The notes: a model not told the origin generated them from the sequence alone. 64,000 nt of DNA from Hymenobacter caeli (GCF_013294115.1 NZ_JABSNP010000005.1:1-64000), one strand, 5' to 3'; counted from the stretch's first letter, positions 16,695-25,735 are shown. A program made the numbers and translations.

Positions 16695-17948
16695 ATGTAC
16701 GGTACCCTCCAGCCCGACCTTCAGCAGACGCTCCAAGAAATAAAAGACCACGGCCTTTACAAAAAAGAGCGCGTCATCACCTCGCCCCAGGGCGCGGAAA
16801 TTGACACCCAGGAAGCCGGCGAGGTGCTGAACTTCTGCGCCAACAACTACCTGGGCCTCAGCTCGCACCCCGAGGTTATCAAGGCGGCCAAGGCGGCCAT
16901 CGATACCCACGGCTACGGCATGAGTTCGGTGCGCTTTATTTGTGGCACCCAGGACATTCACAAGCAGCTCGAAGCCAAGCTGGCCGAGTTCCTGGGCACG
17001 GAGGACACGATTTTGTACGCCGCGGCTTTCGATGCCAACGGCGGGGTGTTCGAGCCGCTGTTTAACGAGCAGGACGCCATCATTTCCGACGCCCTCAACC
17101 ACGCCTCCATCATCGACGGCGTGCGCCTGTGCAAGGCCCAGCGCTACCGCTACCAGCACAACGACATGGCCGACCTGGAGCAGCAACTCCAGGACGCCCA
17201 GGCCAAGGGCACACGCCACCGCATCATCGTCACCGACGGCTCGTTTTCCATGGACGGCACCATCGCCCAGCTCGACAAAATCTGCGACCTCGCCGATAAG
17301 TACCGGGCCCTGGTGATGGTGGACGAGTGCCACAGCAGCGGTTTCCTGGGCAAAACCGGCCGCGGCACCCACGAGCTGCGCGGCGTGATGGGCCGCGTCG
17401 ACATCATCACCGGCACGCTGGGCAAGGCCTTGGGCGGGGCCATGGGCGGCTTCACCTCGGGCCGCAAGGAAATCATCGACCTGCTGCGCCAGCGCAGCCG
17501 GCCGTACTTGTTCAGCAACACGCTGGCGCCCGCCATCGTGGGCGCGTCGCTGCGCGTGCTGGAGCTGCTGACCGAAAGCACTCAGCTACGCGACCAGCTG
17601 GAAGAGAATACCCAGTACTTCCGCGCGCAGATGACGGCCGCTGGCTTCGACATCCGCCCCGGCCAGCACCCCATCGTGCCGGTGATGCTCTACGACGCCA
17701 AGCTGGCCCAGGAATTCGCGGCGCGGATGCTCACCAAGGGCATCTACGTGGTCGGGTTTTATTACCCGGTGGTACCGCAGGGCCAGGCGCGCATCCGGGT
17801 GCAGCTGAGCGCGGCCCACACGCGCGAGCACCTGGACAAGGCCATCGCGGCCTTCATCGCCGTGGGCCGCGAATTGGGGACCGTGAAGGAGCCCGCCGCG
17901 GCCAAAGAGGCCCCCGCCGGGCCCCAGGCGGTGACAAACACGCCGTGA
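16695..17948 (+). CDS. kbl: Glycine C-acetyltransferase (2-amino-3-ketobutyrate CoA ligase)
   Basis: The 417-residue PLP enzyme of the alpha-oxoamine synthase family splits 2-amino-3-ketobutyrate with CoA to glycine and acetyl-CoA, the second step of threonine breakdown. The PLP lysine is K244 in GTLGKALGG, with [16 protein letters not shown] ahead of it and [16 protein letters not shown] near residue 85, both typical of Kbl. It is about 20 residues longer than usual through an Ala/Pro-rich C-terminal tail ([10 protein letters not shown]). It partners tdh at 12784-13770. Confidence 0.95.
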   Translation: MYGTLQPDLQQTLQEIKDHGLYKKERVITSPQGAEIDTQEAGEVLNFCANNYLGLSSHPEVIKAAKAAIDTHGYGMSSVRFICGTQDIHKQLEAKLAEFLGTEDTILYAAAFDANGGVFEPLFNEQDAIISDALNHASIIDGVRLCKAQRYRYQHNDMADLEQQLQDAQAKGTRHRIIVTDGSFSMDGTIAQLDKICDLADKYRALVMVDECHSSGFLGKTGRGTHELRGVMGRVDIITGTLGKALGGAMGGFTSGRKEIIDLLRQRSRPYLFSNTLAPAIVGASLRVLELLTESTQLRDQLEENTQYFRAQMTAAGFDIRPGQHPIVPVMLYDAKLAQEFAARMLTKGIYVVGFYYPVVPQGQARIRVQLSAAHTREHLDKAIAAFIAVGRELGTVKEPAAAKEAPAGPQAVTNTP

Positions 17949-18301
17949 GGCCGCGAAGCTCGTTTGCCGCAGGCCGCCCGTGCCGCGCGGCCTGCGGCCA
18001 GGCAATGCCGCTTTGGCCCCCGGCAGGTACTGCGCCGCCGTTTTCCGTTGGGCCGGTTGTGCCAGGGGGTGCAGGGCAGCAGCGGCACCCCCGGCATGGG
18101 CACGTAAGTGCTGTTGAAGCCCGCGAGTGCATCGAGCCGTCGGCCACCGACGTCTAAGCCAAGTGCCGTGCGCTAACCAAGAAGCGAAAGTTTACTTCCG
18201 CCGCGTTACCACCTGGCGACCGCCGGCTCGAACCTGACGGGCAACTTCATGAACCTGCCCTGCCCCGAAGCGAAGCAAACCCGGGCTTTCGCAACGCGCG
18301 C
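17949..18301. other. Intergenic stretch with no supported gene
   Basis: About 350 bp of GC-rich sequence between kbl and a terminator. Short frames exist on both strands, but none has a protein-like pattern. I see no RNA gene or clear repeat here. Confidence 0.4.
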
Positions 18302-18339
18302 AAAAAAGGCGTCGCCCCACTCGGGGCGACGCCTTTTTT
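18302..18339. terminator. Bidirectional rho-independent terminator
   Basis: A perfect stem (GGCGTCGCCCC / CGGGGCGACGCC) is flanked by A6 and T6, just downstream of the 18357-18716 gene on the minus strand. It can also stop transcription coming from kbl. Confidence 0.85.
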
Positions 18340-18356
18340 GCGGGCCGGGGCCCCGG

Positions 18357-18716
18357 CTATGCGGCGCGGAAGCCGGTGGCCTGGCGGATGCTGCGCTCGT
18401 TGCCGGTGGCCGGATCGGTGTAGCTGTGGTCGCTCACTTCCACCGACAAATGCTTGCCCACCAACTCCTTGGTGTCAAGGTCTTTGCCGTCGTGGGGCTG
18501 AATGCCCACGGCCGCGTACAGCGACAGGATGATGGGGTGGCCGGCGGGCGAGTTGTAGAAGCGCTGGCTCACGAAGCCGTCGGCGCTTTCCATGCGGGCG
18601 GCAAAAAACGGCACGTTCTGGTGCTCGCTGGTGCCTTCCTCAATGCCGGTGATTTCGACCAAGTGGCGGCCGTCGGGCAGGAAGCCCTTGTCTTCGTTCT
18701 CTACTGCGATTTTCAT
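18357..18716 (-). CDS. Small hypothetical protein
   Basis: The 119-residue soluble protein begins MKIAVENEDKGFLPDGRHLVEI. Its alternating beta pattern (GRHLVEITGIEEG, VPFFAARMES, GKHLSVEVSDHSY) could be an OB-like fold, loosely like phage DUF669 proteins; that is only an impression. It has no signal peptide. The terminator at 18302-18339 follows directly and the 5' region is a distinctive AT-rich block, so it looks like a single-gene transcript. Confidence 0.6.
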   Translation of the reverse strand: MKIAVENEDKGFLPDGRHLVEITGIEEGTSEHQNVPFFAARMESADGFVSQRFYNSPAGHPIILSLYAAVGIQPHDGKDLDTKELVGKHLSVEVSDHSYTDPATGNERSIRQATGFRAA

Positions 18717-19019
18717 AGTGAATTTTCTGGAAAGATTGATTTTTTTGTACTAACGTATTTAGCGGCTTAGGGTTGGCTTTTGGTGCTAAAACAGCCAACT
18801 AGCTAACCGGAATAAGAATAACCGACTAATTATATAATCATTCGCCAAATTAAAAAAAATCAAAAAATAATACGATAAAACACATAGTGAAGATGCGATT
18901 AATTGCGCTACCTTGTGGGACCAACCTCTATCCTCCAGCGCTATGAGAACTACTCTCTTTCTGGCCGTTTCACGGGCCCGGCGTGCGGCCCCGCGCCGGC
19001 GCGGTTTCTACCGCCGGCC
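18717..19019. other. AT-rich divergent regulatory region
   Basis: About 300 bp between two divergent genes. The part from 18720 to 18900 is strongly AT-rich (poly-A/T runs, TTAATTATATAAT-like strings), unlike the rest of the window, then returns to high GC. No gene is supported beyond a 26-codon frame at 18943-19023. It probably holds promoters for both genes, but no exact TAnnTTTG box was found. Confidence 0.45.
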
Positions 19020-19667
19020 ATGATCCGCCTCTTCCTCGCCGACGACCACACCATCGTGCGCAACGGCATCCGGGCCATGCTGGCCGGTGAGCCCGACCTC
19101 GTGGTGGTGGGCGAAGCCATCCACGGCCAGGAATTGCTGGAGCAGCTGGCCACCACCCCCGCCGACGTGGTGCTGCTCGACGTGCACATGCCGGTGCTCG
19201 ACGGGCTGGCCACCACCCTGCGCCTGCACGCCGAGTTTCCCGACGTGCGGGTACTGGTGCTCACCATGCTGGCCCAGGTGCAGCACATCGGGCAGATGTT
19301 CGACGCCGGGGCCCGGGGCTACGTGCTCAAGAGCGCCGAGCAGAGCGAGATGGTGGCGGCCGTCCGGGCCGTGGCGGCCGGCCGCCAGTTCCTGTGCTCC
19401 GAGCTGGGCTTGGCCATGCTCCAGCGGGTGCGCACGCTGGGCCACGCCCCCAAAGACCCGGACCAGCGAGCCGGCCACCTCACGGCCCGCGAGAAGGAAG
19501 TGCTCCAGCTGCTGGCCGACGGCCTCACCACCAACCAGATAGCGGCCCGGCTGTTCACCAGCACGCGCACCGTGGAAACCCACCGCCAGAACATTCTGGA
19601 AAAAACCCAAACCAAGAACACGGCCGCCCTCATCCGCCTGGCCGTCATCGAGGGCTTGCTGAGCTAG
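19020..19667 (+). CDS. NarL/FixJ-type response regulator (LuxR HTH)
   Basis: The 215-residue protein has a receiver domain at 1-120 with DDH at 8-10, the phosphorylated Asp54 (VLLDVHMP) and the switch Lys in GYVLKSAEQ. A LuxR-type helix-turn-helix follows at about 150-215 (LTAREKEVLQLLADGLTTNQIAARLF). It is a DNA-binding output protein for a two-component system. No histidine kinase gene is adjacent, so it is an orphan here. The ATG at 19020 overlaps the end of a 26-codon frame. Confidence 0.93.
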   Translation: MIRLFLADDHTIVRNGIRAMLAGEPDLVVVGEAIHGQELLEQLATTPADVVLLDVHMPVLDGLATTLRLHAEFPDVRVLVLTMLAQVQHIGQMFDAGARGYVLKSAEQSEMVAAVRAVAAGRQFLCSELGLAMLQRVRTLGHAPKDPDQRAGHLTAREKEVLQLLADGLTTNQIAARLFTSTRTVETHRQNILEKTQTKNTAALIRLAVIEGLLS

Positions 19668-19836
19668 CCGGGGCCCCGGACGGCCTGAAATATGGCCTGA
19701 AAATGAAAAAATGTACCTATCCCTAGAAATTCGGGAAATACTGAAAAATGCTACGGGATATACGGGTAATACGATTCAGTATATTCCGCAGCTCAAAATC
19801 AGCGTTTTACCAGTATATGCACATGTAGAAGGCGTG

Positions 19837-19844
19837 TAGATTTG
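19837..19844 (+). promoter_or_regulatory. -7 box TAGATTTG before the STAS pair
   Basis: TAGATTTG fits TAnnTTTG, 55 nt before the first STAS gene, in an AT-rich stretch. Confidence 0.45.
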
Positions 19845-19899
19845 CAACGTCCTTCTAAAAAGAAGCCCGGTTGCTGTTCCCATCACCTACCGCTTCGCT

Positions 19900-20295
19900 A
19901 TGAAACCAATTCTAACGGCCCACCTAGGGGGCCACCGCGGCCGCATGGGCCTGAGCCTGCGCGGCCCCTGCGCCACCCCCGCCGACGCTGACCGCCTGCA
20001 ACGGGCCGTGCGGCACCTACTCGCCAGCCAAGACCCCGAAGCCTGGGTCGATTGCCAGGGCCTGGACACACTCACCGACGCCGGCCTGCAGGTACTGCTC
20101 CGGGCCGATGGCCACGCCCGCGCCGCGGGCACCTGCCTGTACTGGTGCGGCCTGACGGCCCCGGTGCTGGGGCAGCTGGCAGCCGCGGGCCAGGCCGCCG
20201 CGCTGCAGCTGGCCCCCATTGCCGCGTTTCGGGGGCCCCGCTTCGTGTTGTACGAAGTGCCGCCCGGAGCCACCCCCGCCCGTTCCATTCCTTAG
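19900..20295 (+). CDS. STAS-domain protein (anti-sigma antagonist-like)
   Basis: The 131-residue protein has the shape of a single STAS domain. A strand (RMGLSLRGPC) is followed by a helix, then DPEAWVDCQGLDTLTDAGLQVLL, which is the place of the STAS phosphorylation loop ('D.S...DS.G...L'). At that position the usual Ser is replaced by Thr/Asp (TLTDAG). A regulatory binding role is likely, perhaps in partner switching. It is the first of two tandem STAS-like genes. Confidence 0.62.
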   Translation: MKPILTAHLGGHRGRMGLSLRGPCATPADADRLQRAVRHLLASQDPEAWVDCQGLDTLTDAGLQVLLRADGHARAAGTCLYWCGLTAPVLGQLAAAGQAAALQLAPIAAFRGPRFVLYEVPPGATPARSIP

Positions 20296-20306
20296 CCGCC
20301 GTCGTC

Positions 20307-20648
20307 ATGCGTGTCTACCAGGAACTTCTGCCCCACAGCTGCCTGCTCATCCTGACCGACAACGACGGATGGGCCGGCTCGGCCCCCCTGGCTAAGGCCC
20401 TGCGCTGGGCTCTGCGCCACCACCACCGCCGCGTGTGGGTGGACTGCACCAGCGTGGCCCACCTAAGCGCCACCGTGCTGGCCCTGCTCCAGCAAGGAGC
20501 CGAGCGCCTGCGCCAGCGCGGCGGCTGCCTCGTGCTGTGCCACCCCCCCCGCTCGTTCGGCGACCCCAACGACGAGCGCGTGCCCGCCAGCCTGGTGGTG
20601 GCGGCGTCGCTGCTCGACGCCGAAAACGTGAACATGCAGTTTGAATAG
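20307..20648 (+). CDS. Second STAS-like protein
   Basis: The 113-residue protein follows 11 bp after the first STAS gene and has the same architecture: LLILTDNDGWAGSAPLAKAL, then RRVWVDCTSVAHLSATVLALLQQ, with WVDC shared word for word with its neighbour. At the loop it reads SVAHLSA, so a Ser is present. The pair looks like an old duplication. No anti-sigma kinase (RsbW-like) or phosphatase lies near. The ATG at 20307 is chosen; an upstream extension overlaps the first gene. Confidence 0.58.
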   Translation: MRVYQELLPHSCLLILTDNDGWAGSAPLAKALRWALRHHHRRVWVDCTSVAHLSATVLALLQQGAERLRQRGGCLVLCHPPRSFGDPNDERVPASLVVAASLLDAENVNMQFE

Positions 20649-20663
20649 AGCTTACGCTCCCGG

Positions 20664-20717
20664 CCCAGTGCCCGTCACTGCCGGCAGGCTGCCCTGCCGG
20701 CAGTGACGGGCACTGGG
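20664..20717. repeat. Perfect inverted repeat (25-bp arms)
   Basis: Arms 20664-20688 and 20693-20717 (CCCAGTGCCCGTCACTGC...) around a 4-nt loop, between convergent STAS and cdaA genes. It probably also helps stop transcription. Confidence 0.85.
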
Positions 20718-20723
20718 CAACCA

Positions 20724-20762
20724 AGCCTCAGCGGGACCGACCCGCTGGGGCTCTAGCTTTTA
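20724..20762 (+). terminator. Second hairpin followed by T-rich tail
   Basis: AGCCTCAGCGGG pairs with CCCGCTGGGGCT (one mismatch), with CTAGCTTTTA after it. A likely intrinsic terminator for the STAS pair. Confidence 0.6.
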
Positions 20763-20817
20763 TTACCAATCCGCCGCCCCACGGGGCCGCTGGCTACCCA
20801 GCCGGGACAAGCTGCGC

Positions 20818-21645
20818 CTAGGTGGCGGTTGCCACGGCCACGGGCTGGCCGGCGGCGCGGCTGTCGGTCCCCAGCCACTCGCCGAGGCGGGCGGCCAGCG
20901 CGGCCGCGTCGAGGCCGCGCTCCACCACGCCGCGGCGCACGAGGCTCATCTGGCCGGTTTCTTCGCTCACCACTAGCACCACGGCGTCGGTGATTTCGGT
21001 GAGGCCGATGGCGGCGCGGTGGCGCAGGCCCAGGGCGGCGGGCACGTCGGGGTTGTCGCTCACGGGCAGGATGCAGCGGGCGGCTTGCAGGCGGCCGCCG
21101 GTCACAATCACGGCCCCGTCGTGCAGGGGGCTGGTTTTGTTAAAGATGCTCAGCAGCAAGCGCTTGCTCACTTCGGCGTCGAGGCAGTCGCCCGATTCAG
21201 CGTAGCTGCTCAGGTCGGAGGCCTGGCTGAAGCAGATGAGGGCCCCGGTGTACTTGCTGCTCAGGCTTTTGGCGGCCTCCACGAAGGGGGCCACCGTGAG
21301 GGGCTCGGCGGCGGGGCGGCCCCAGCGCCAGCGCCGCACCCGCTCGAAGGCCGTGGCCTGCCCCACCGTCAGCAAAAAGCGCCGGATTTCCTGCTGGAAC
21401 AGGATGATGGTGGCCAGCACCCCCACGCTCATGAACTCGCCGAGGATGGTGGTGAGCAGCTCCAGGCCCAGGGCCTTCACCACGAGGTAGAGCAGGTAGA
21501 GCGAGGCCCAGCCCACGGCCACGTTCAGGGCCACGGAGCCGCGCAGCAGCTTGTAGAGCTGGTAGAGCAGCACGGCCACCAGCAACACGTCGGCCGCGTC
21601 CGTCCAGCCGAAGCGCAAAAAATCGATGGGGAACGGACCGGACAC
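20818..21645 (-). CDS. cdaA: Diadenylate cyclase CdaA
   Basis: The 275-residue protein has three N-terminal membrane helices (about 15-95) and a DisA_N/DAC catalytic domain at about 110-250. The active-site motifs are DGA (176-178, in SPLHDGAVIV) and RHR (208-210, in GLRHRAAIG). It joins two ATP molecules to make c-di-AMP, a messenger tied to cell wall and osmotic control. A GTG at 21645 gives the usual start (MSGPFPIDFLRFG). Further upstream is non-coding. It lies downstream of folP on the same strand, a common Bacteroidota neighbour pair. Confidence 0.94.
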   Translation of the reverse strand: MSGPFPIDFLRFGWTDAADVLLVAVLLYQLYKLLRGSVALNVAVGWASLYLLYLVVKALGLELLTTILGEFMSVGVLATIILFQQEIRRFLLTVGQATAFERVRRWRWGRPAAEPLTVAPFVEAAKSLSSKYTGALICFSQASDLSSYAESGDCLDAEVSKRLLLSIFNKTSPLHDGAVIVTGGRLQAARCILPVSDNPDVPAALGLRHRAAIGLTEITDAVVLVVSEETGQMSLVRRGVVERGLDAAALAARLGEWLGTDSRAAGQPVAVATAT

Positions 21646-21889
21646 GGGGTGGGACTGGAAGAAAAGGAAAAGGGAAGTGCGAGGTGGGCAGCGGCAGGCC
21701 GCCGCGCGGGGGCCACGCGGCAAAGACGCTAGGCCATTGCCCCGGCGTAAAGACGCCAAAAGCGGGCCTACCGTTGCCAGGGCCGCGCTGTTTCGTTCGC
21801 ATTTAGGTAGCGGGCGGACCCGCGCCCGGGTGGGGCCGCCTGCTGAACCGCTCCCACGCGCCGGAAGGAGCGTTTGGCCGTTCGGTGGC

Positions 21890-22783
21890 CTAGGCCGCTG
21901 CTTCGGGAAAGATATTCAAAAAAAGCTGAATTACCTGCATGGCCTCGGCCGCGTCGTGGGCCCGCAGCAGCTTCGCGCCACCTTGCAGGGCCAGCATGTG
22001 CAGGGCCGTGGTGCCGTTGAGGGCCGTTTCGGGGGCGAGGCCGAGGGGACCGTACACCATTTTTTTGCGCGAGAGGCCGGCCAGCAGGGGCCGGCCCAGG
22101 ACCCCCAGCTCGGGTAGGCGGCGCAGCAGCGCGTGGCTTTGGGCGGCGGTTTTGGCAAAGCCGAAGCCGGGGTCCAGCACCACGTCCACGGCCCCGGCCT
22201 GGCGCAGGGCGGCCAGGCCGTCGCGGAAGTAGCGCAGCAGCGTCAGCACCAGGTCGTCTTCGTAGTTCGTCAGTTGGCTCATGGTGGCGGGTGTGCCGCG
22301 CAGGTGCATCAGCACGTAGGGCACGCGCAGGCGGCCCACGGTGGCAAACATGTCCGGGTCGAGGGTGCCGCCGCCCACGTCGTTCACCAGGTCGGCCCCG
22401 GCGGCCACGGCGGCTTCGGCTACGCTGGCCCGGAAAGTATCGACGGAGAGAAACGCGTCCGGAAATTCGCGGCGCAGGGCCCGCACGGCGGGCAGCAGGC
22501 GGGCGGTTTCCTCGGCCACCGACACATCGGCCGCGCCGGGGCGGGTGCTGTAGGCCCCTACGTCGAGCACGGCGGCCCCGCCGGCCAGCAGGGCCCCGGC
22601 GCGGGCCAGCAGGTCGGCCTCGGAGGCCACCCGGCTGCCGGCAAAAAACGAGTCGGGCGTGGCGTTGAGGATGCCCATTACCCGGGGCCGCCGCAGGTCG
22701 AGCAGCCGGCCGTGGGGGCTCAGGAGTGAATGGGTGAAGCCGGGCGCGAGTGGATGGGCGGGGGCGGGCGGGCGGGGCAGCAT
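21890..22783 (-). CDS. folP: Dihydropteroate synthase
   Basis: The 297-residue TIM-barrel enzyme condenses 6-hydroxymethyl-dihydropterin pyrophosphate with p-aminobenzoate in folate synthesis; it is the target of sulfonamides. Motifs: VMGILNATPDSF near residues 36-46, VLDVGAYSTRPGA, FLSVDTFRA, LVNDVGGG, VVLDPGFGFAKT and LLAGLSRKK. The start at 22783 (MLPRPPAPAH) is tentative because a Pro-rich lead precedes the conserved core. It is divergent from the DUF1599 gene and about 240 bp upstream of cdaA. Confidence 0.95.
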   Translation of the reverse strand: MLPRPPAPAHPLAPGFTHSLLSPHGRLLDLRRPRVMGILNATPDSFFAGSRVASEADLLARAGALLAGGAAVLDVGAYSTRPGAADVSVAEETARLLPAVRALRREFPDAFLSVDTFRASVAEAAVAAGADLVNDVGGGTLDPDMFATVGRLRVPYVLMHLRGTPATMSQLTNYEDDLVLTLLRYFRDGLAALRQAGAVDVVLDPGFGFAKTAAQSHALLRRLPELGVLGRPLLAGLSRKKMVYGPLGLAPETALNGTTALHMLALQGGAKLLRAHDAAEAMQVIQLFLNIFPEAAA

Positions 22784-22912
22784 GGGGCGGGTTGGGATGA
22801 GCCGGGCGGGGCACGGCGGCTCAATATCCGCCGGGCGGGGCGAACTTGCGGCGGTGAAGGGCAACGCCCCCGCGGCCGCCTTCACTCATTCGCTCATTCG
22901 CTCGTTCACCCC

Positions 22913-23449
22913 TTGACCGCCACCCCCGCGCACTACGACCTGCTGCTGGCCCGCTGCCGCCAGCTGTTCCTGGCCAAAACCCACGACTACGGCACGGCCT
23001 GGCGCATCCTGCGCCTGCCCTCGGTTACGGACCAGATTTTCATCAAGGCCAACCGCATCCGCACCATCCAGGAGGTGGGCACTCAGCAAATTGCCGACGG
23101 CGTGGACGAGGAGTTCGTGGCCATCGTCAACTACTGCCTCATCGCCCTGATGCAGCTGCACCTGCCCGCCGACGCGCCCCTCGACCTGGCCCCCGACGCC
23201 GTGGCCGCCGCCTACGACCGCGAAGCGGCCGAAAACCGCCGCCTGCTGCTGGCCAAAAACCACGACTACGGCGAGGCTTGGCGGCAGATGCGCGTGAGCA
23301 GCATCACGGACCTGATTTTGATGAAATTGCACCGCGTGAAGCAGCTGGAGAACCTTGGCGGCGCGGCCCAGGTTTCGGAAGGCGTGGAGGGCAGCTACCG
23401 CGACATGCTCAACTACGCCGTGTTTGCCTTGATTTTACGCGGGGCCTAG
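22913..23449 (+). CDS. DUF1599 domain protein
   Basis: The 178-residue protein consists of two copies of one unit: residues about 5-85 (LFLAKTHDYGTAWRILRLPSVTDQI) and about 95-175 (LLLAKNHDYGEAWRQMRVSSITDLI). Each carries the KxHDYGxAW motif of DUF1599. The family is known from Bacteroidota and phages; its function is unknown, though a nucleotide-related role is often suggested. A TTG at 22913 is the only start near the first unit. The divergent placement with folP is typical for the phylum. Confidence 0.85.
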   Translation: MTATPAHYDLLLARCRQLFLAKTHDYGTAWRILRLPSVTDQIFIKANRIRTIQEVGTQQIADGVDEEFVAIVNYCLIALMQLHLPADAPLDLAPDAVAAAYDREAAENRRLLLAKNHDYGEAWRQMRVSSITDLILMKLHRVKQLENLGGAAQVSEGVEGSYRDMLNYAVFALILRGA

Positions 23450-23497
23450 CGCCGCCGGGGCCCACAACTGCGGCCCTTGTTCCATCGTTTCTTCGCC

Positions 23498-24670
23498 ATG
23501 CCCATTTCCACGTCTTCTGCTTCGGCCGCGGCCTCGCCGCCGTCGCTCGCGCCGCCCCGGCCGCTGCGCTACTTCACCCGCGCGTGCTGGGCACTGCTGG
23601 GGGCCGTGTTCGTGTTTTCGGGGCTGATAAAGCTCAACGATCCGGTAGGCACGGCTTACAAGCTGGAAGAATACTTCGAGGTATTTGCCAAGGACTTCAG
23701 CCCATTTTTCCTGAACTTCAAGGAAGCGGCCCCGTTCCTGTCCATCTTCCTCAGCTCGATGGAAGTGGTGCTGGGCGTGGCCGTGCTGCTGCGCTGGCAT
23801 CTGCGCCAAACGCTGTGGGTGCTGCTGGCGCTGCTGGTGTTTTTTGGGTTCCTCACCTTCTACTCGGCCGCGTTCAACAAGGTAACGGACTGCGGCTGCT
23901 TCGGCGACTTCCTCAAGCTCACGCCTTGGGCCTCGTTCACCAAAGACTTGTTTTTGCTGGGCCTGTGGGGCGTGGTGTTCTGGAACCAACGGTTTTTGCG
24001 GCGCACCTTCGCCCCGGGCACCACGGGCCTGATGACGATGACCGTGGCCACGGCCCTTGCCGTGGGCATCGGCATGCGGGCGCTGGGCCACCACCCATAC
24101 TTCGATTTCCTGCCCTACAAGGTGGGCAACAGCATTCCGCGGCTGATGAAGGCCCCCGAGGCGGCCCGCTACCGCTACACGTTCGCGCGCAACGGCGAAA
24201 CGAAGGCATTCGAGCAGTTCCCGACCGACTCGACCTGGAAGTACCAGTCCATGACCCTGCTGAACCCCGCGCAGTCGCGCCCCGCCATCACCGACTTTGC
24301 CGTGTACGACCTGGAGGGCAACGACGTGACCCAGCAGATTCTGACCGGCAACAAGCTCGTGCTCATCATCCAGAACAGCAACAAGGCCAACCGGGAGCGG
24401 TTCGAGCCCATCAACGCCCTGCTGGGAGCGGCCGAGCAGTCGCGCAAGCACATCGGCGTGCTGGCCATCACTAGCACCAGCCCGGCTAAGTTCGACGCCT
24501 TCCGCCACGACGTGAACCTAGCCGTGCCCTACTACACCGCCGACGCCACCGTGCTCAAAGAGATGGTGCGCTCGAACCCCGGCCTGCTGGTGCTGCGCGA
24601 CGGCACCGTGCTGGCCAAGTACCACTACCACGACGTGCCCAACCTGTACGACGTAGAAAAGCTGTTTTAG
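23498..24670 (+). CDS. BT_3928-type DoxX-like membrane protein
   Basis: The 390-residue protein has an N-terminal DoxX/MauE-like four-helix membrane part (residues about 35-170: AVFVFSGLIKLNDPVGTAYKLEEYF, and TDCGCFGDFLKLTPWASF with the Cys pair). A C-terminal soluble domain, about 240-390, resembles a thioredoxin-like fold (LVLIIQNSNKANRERF, VLAITSTSP, NPGLLVLRDGTVLAKY). This two-part layout defines the Bacteroidota BT_3928 family, found next to DUF1599 as here. A redox role is inferred from the CGC pair; no partner enzyme is adjacent. Confidence 0.86.
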   Translation: MPISTSSASAAASPPSLAPPRPLRYFTRACWALLGAVFVFSGLIKLNDPVGTAYKLEEYFEVFAKDFSPFFLNFKEAAPFLSIFLSSMEVVLGVAVLLRWHLRQTLWVLLALLVFFGFLTFYSAAFNKVTDCGCFGDFLKLTPWASFTKDLFLLGLWGVVFWNQRFLRRTFAPGTTGLMTMTVATALAVGIGMRALGHHPYFDFLPYKVGNSIPRLMKAPEAARYRYTFARNGETKAFEQFPTDSTWKYQSMTLLNPAQSRPAITDFAVYDLEGNDVTQQILTGNKLVLIIQNSNKANRERFEPINALLGAAEQSRKHIGVLAITSTSPAKFDAFRHDVNLAVPYYTADATVLKEMVRSNPGLLVLRDGTVLAKYHYHDVPNLYDVEKLF

Positions 24671-24676
24671 GGCCCC

Positions 24677-25735
24677 ATGCTCACCTTCTTCCTTCGCCGC
24701 CTGGGCCAGGGCCTGCTCGTGCTGGTGGGCGTGGCCTGCACGGTGTTTTTTCTGTTCAACGTGCTGCCCGGCGACCCCGCCGCCCTGCTGGCCGGGCAGC
24801 GCACCGACCTGGCCACCAAGGCCGCCATCAACGCCGACCTGGGCCTCGACCAGCCCCTGCCCCGGCGCCTGGTGGGCTACCTCAACGACGTGTCGCCGCT
24901 GGGCCTGCACCCGCGCGACTCGGCCGGGCGGGCCCGCTACGGGGGGCTGGCGCTGCTGCCGCTGGGGCCCCGGGCCCTGGTGCTGAAGGTGCCCTACCTG
25001 CGGCGCTCGTTCCAGAGCAACAAGGACGTGCTCCGCATTTTGCTCGATTATTTCCCCGGCACGCTGTGGCTGGCGCTGGCGGCCATGCTGCTGGCCAGCG
25101 TGGGCGGCGTGGCCCTGGGCGTGGCGGCGGCCCTGCGGCCGCAGTCGGCCCTGGACCGGGCCCTGGTCACGACTTCGGTGCTGGGCATATCGGTGCCCTC
25201 GTTCGTGGCCGCCATCCTCATCGCCGTCACGTTTGGCTTCTACTGGAGCCACTGGACGGGCCTGAGCCTGACCGGGCAGCTGTTTGAAACCGACCCTTTT
25301 ACCGGCCAGCGGCACCTGGCGCTGCGCAACCTGCTACTGCCGGCGGTGGCCCTGGGCGTGCGGCCGCTGGCGGTCATCACCCAGCTCACGCGCTCGAGCA
25401 TGCTCGACGTGCTGGGGCAGGACTACATCCGCACGGCACGGGCCAAGGGCCTGAGCTACCGGGCCACCGTGCTCCGCCACGCCCTGCGCAACGCCCTGAA
25501 CCCGGTGGTGACGGCAGTATCGGGCTGGCTGGCCTCGCTCATGGCGGGCGCGTTTTTCATCGAGTACATCTTCAACTGGAAAGGCCTGGGCACCGTCACC
25601 CTGCGGGCCGTCGAAAACCTCGATTTCCCGGTCGTGATGGGGGCCACGCTCTTCGTGGCGGCGCTGTTCGTGCTCATCAACATCGCCGTGGACGTGCTCT
25701 ACGCCGTGCTCGACCCGCGGGTGAAAATCAACTAA
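24677..25735 (+). CDS. ABC transporter permease, dipeptide/oligopeptide (DppB) type
   Basis: The 352-residue membrane protein has an N-terminal helix ending in FNVLPGDPA and a long periplasmic insertion (about 55-115). A BPD_transp_1 domain contains the EAA-like loop DVLGQDYIRTARAKGLSYRATVLRHALRNAL (quoted here only as IRTARAKGLSYR). It should pair with a second permease, ATPases and a binding protein, but none lies beside it: upstream is the DoxX gene (6 bp gap) and downstream shikimate kinase. Orphan DppB-like permeases are common in Bacteroidota. Confidence 0.9.
   Translation: MLTFFLRRLGQGLLVLVGVACTVFFLFNVLPGDPAALLAGQRTDLATKAAINADLGLDQPLPRRLVGYLNDVSPLGLHPRDSAGRARYGGLALLPLGPRALVLKVPYLRRSFQSNKDVLRILLDYFPGTLWLALAAMLLASVGGVALGVAAALRPQSALDRALVTTSVLGISVPSFVAAILIAVTFGFYWSHWTGLSLTGQLFETDPFTGQRHLALRNLLLPAVALGVRPLAVITQLTRSSMLDVLGQDYIRTARAKGLSYRATVLRHALRNALNPVVTAVSGWLASLMAGAFFIEYIFNWKGLGTVTLRAVENLDFPVVMGATLFVAALFVLINIAVDVLYAVLDPRVKIN

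Noticed and set aside
18943..19023. A 26-codon frame overlapping the NarL regulator start by ATGA
   Set aside because: It could be a leader peptide, but it is Arg-rich, has no regulatory codon run, and rests on one frame only.
19734..19787. Imperfect inverted repeat GGAAATACTGAA / TTCAGTATATTCC between the regulator and STAS genes
   Set aside because: It has one extra base in one arm and a 29-nt gap; it may be chance in an AT-rich stretch, so I did not call it an operator.
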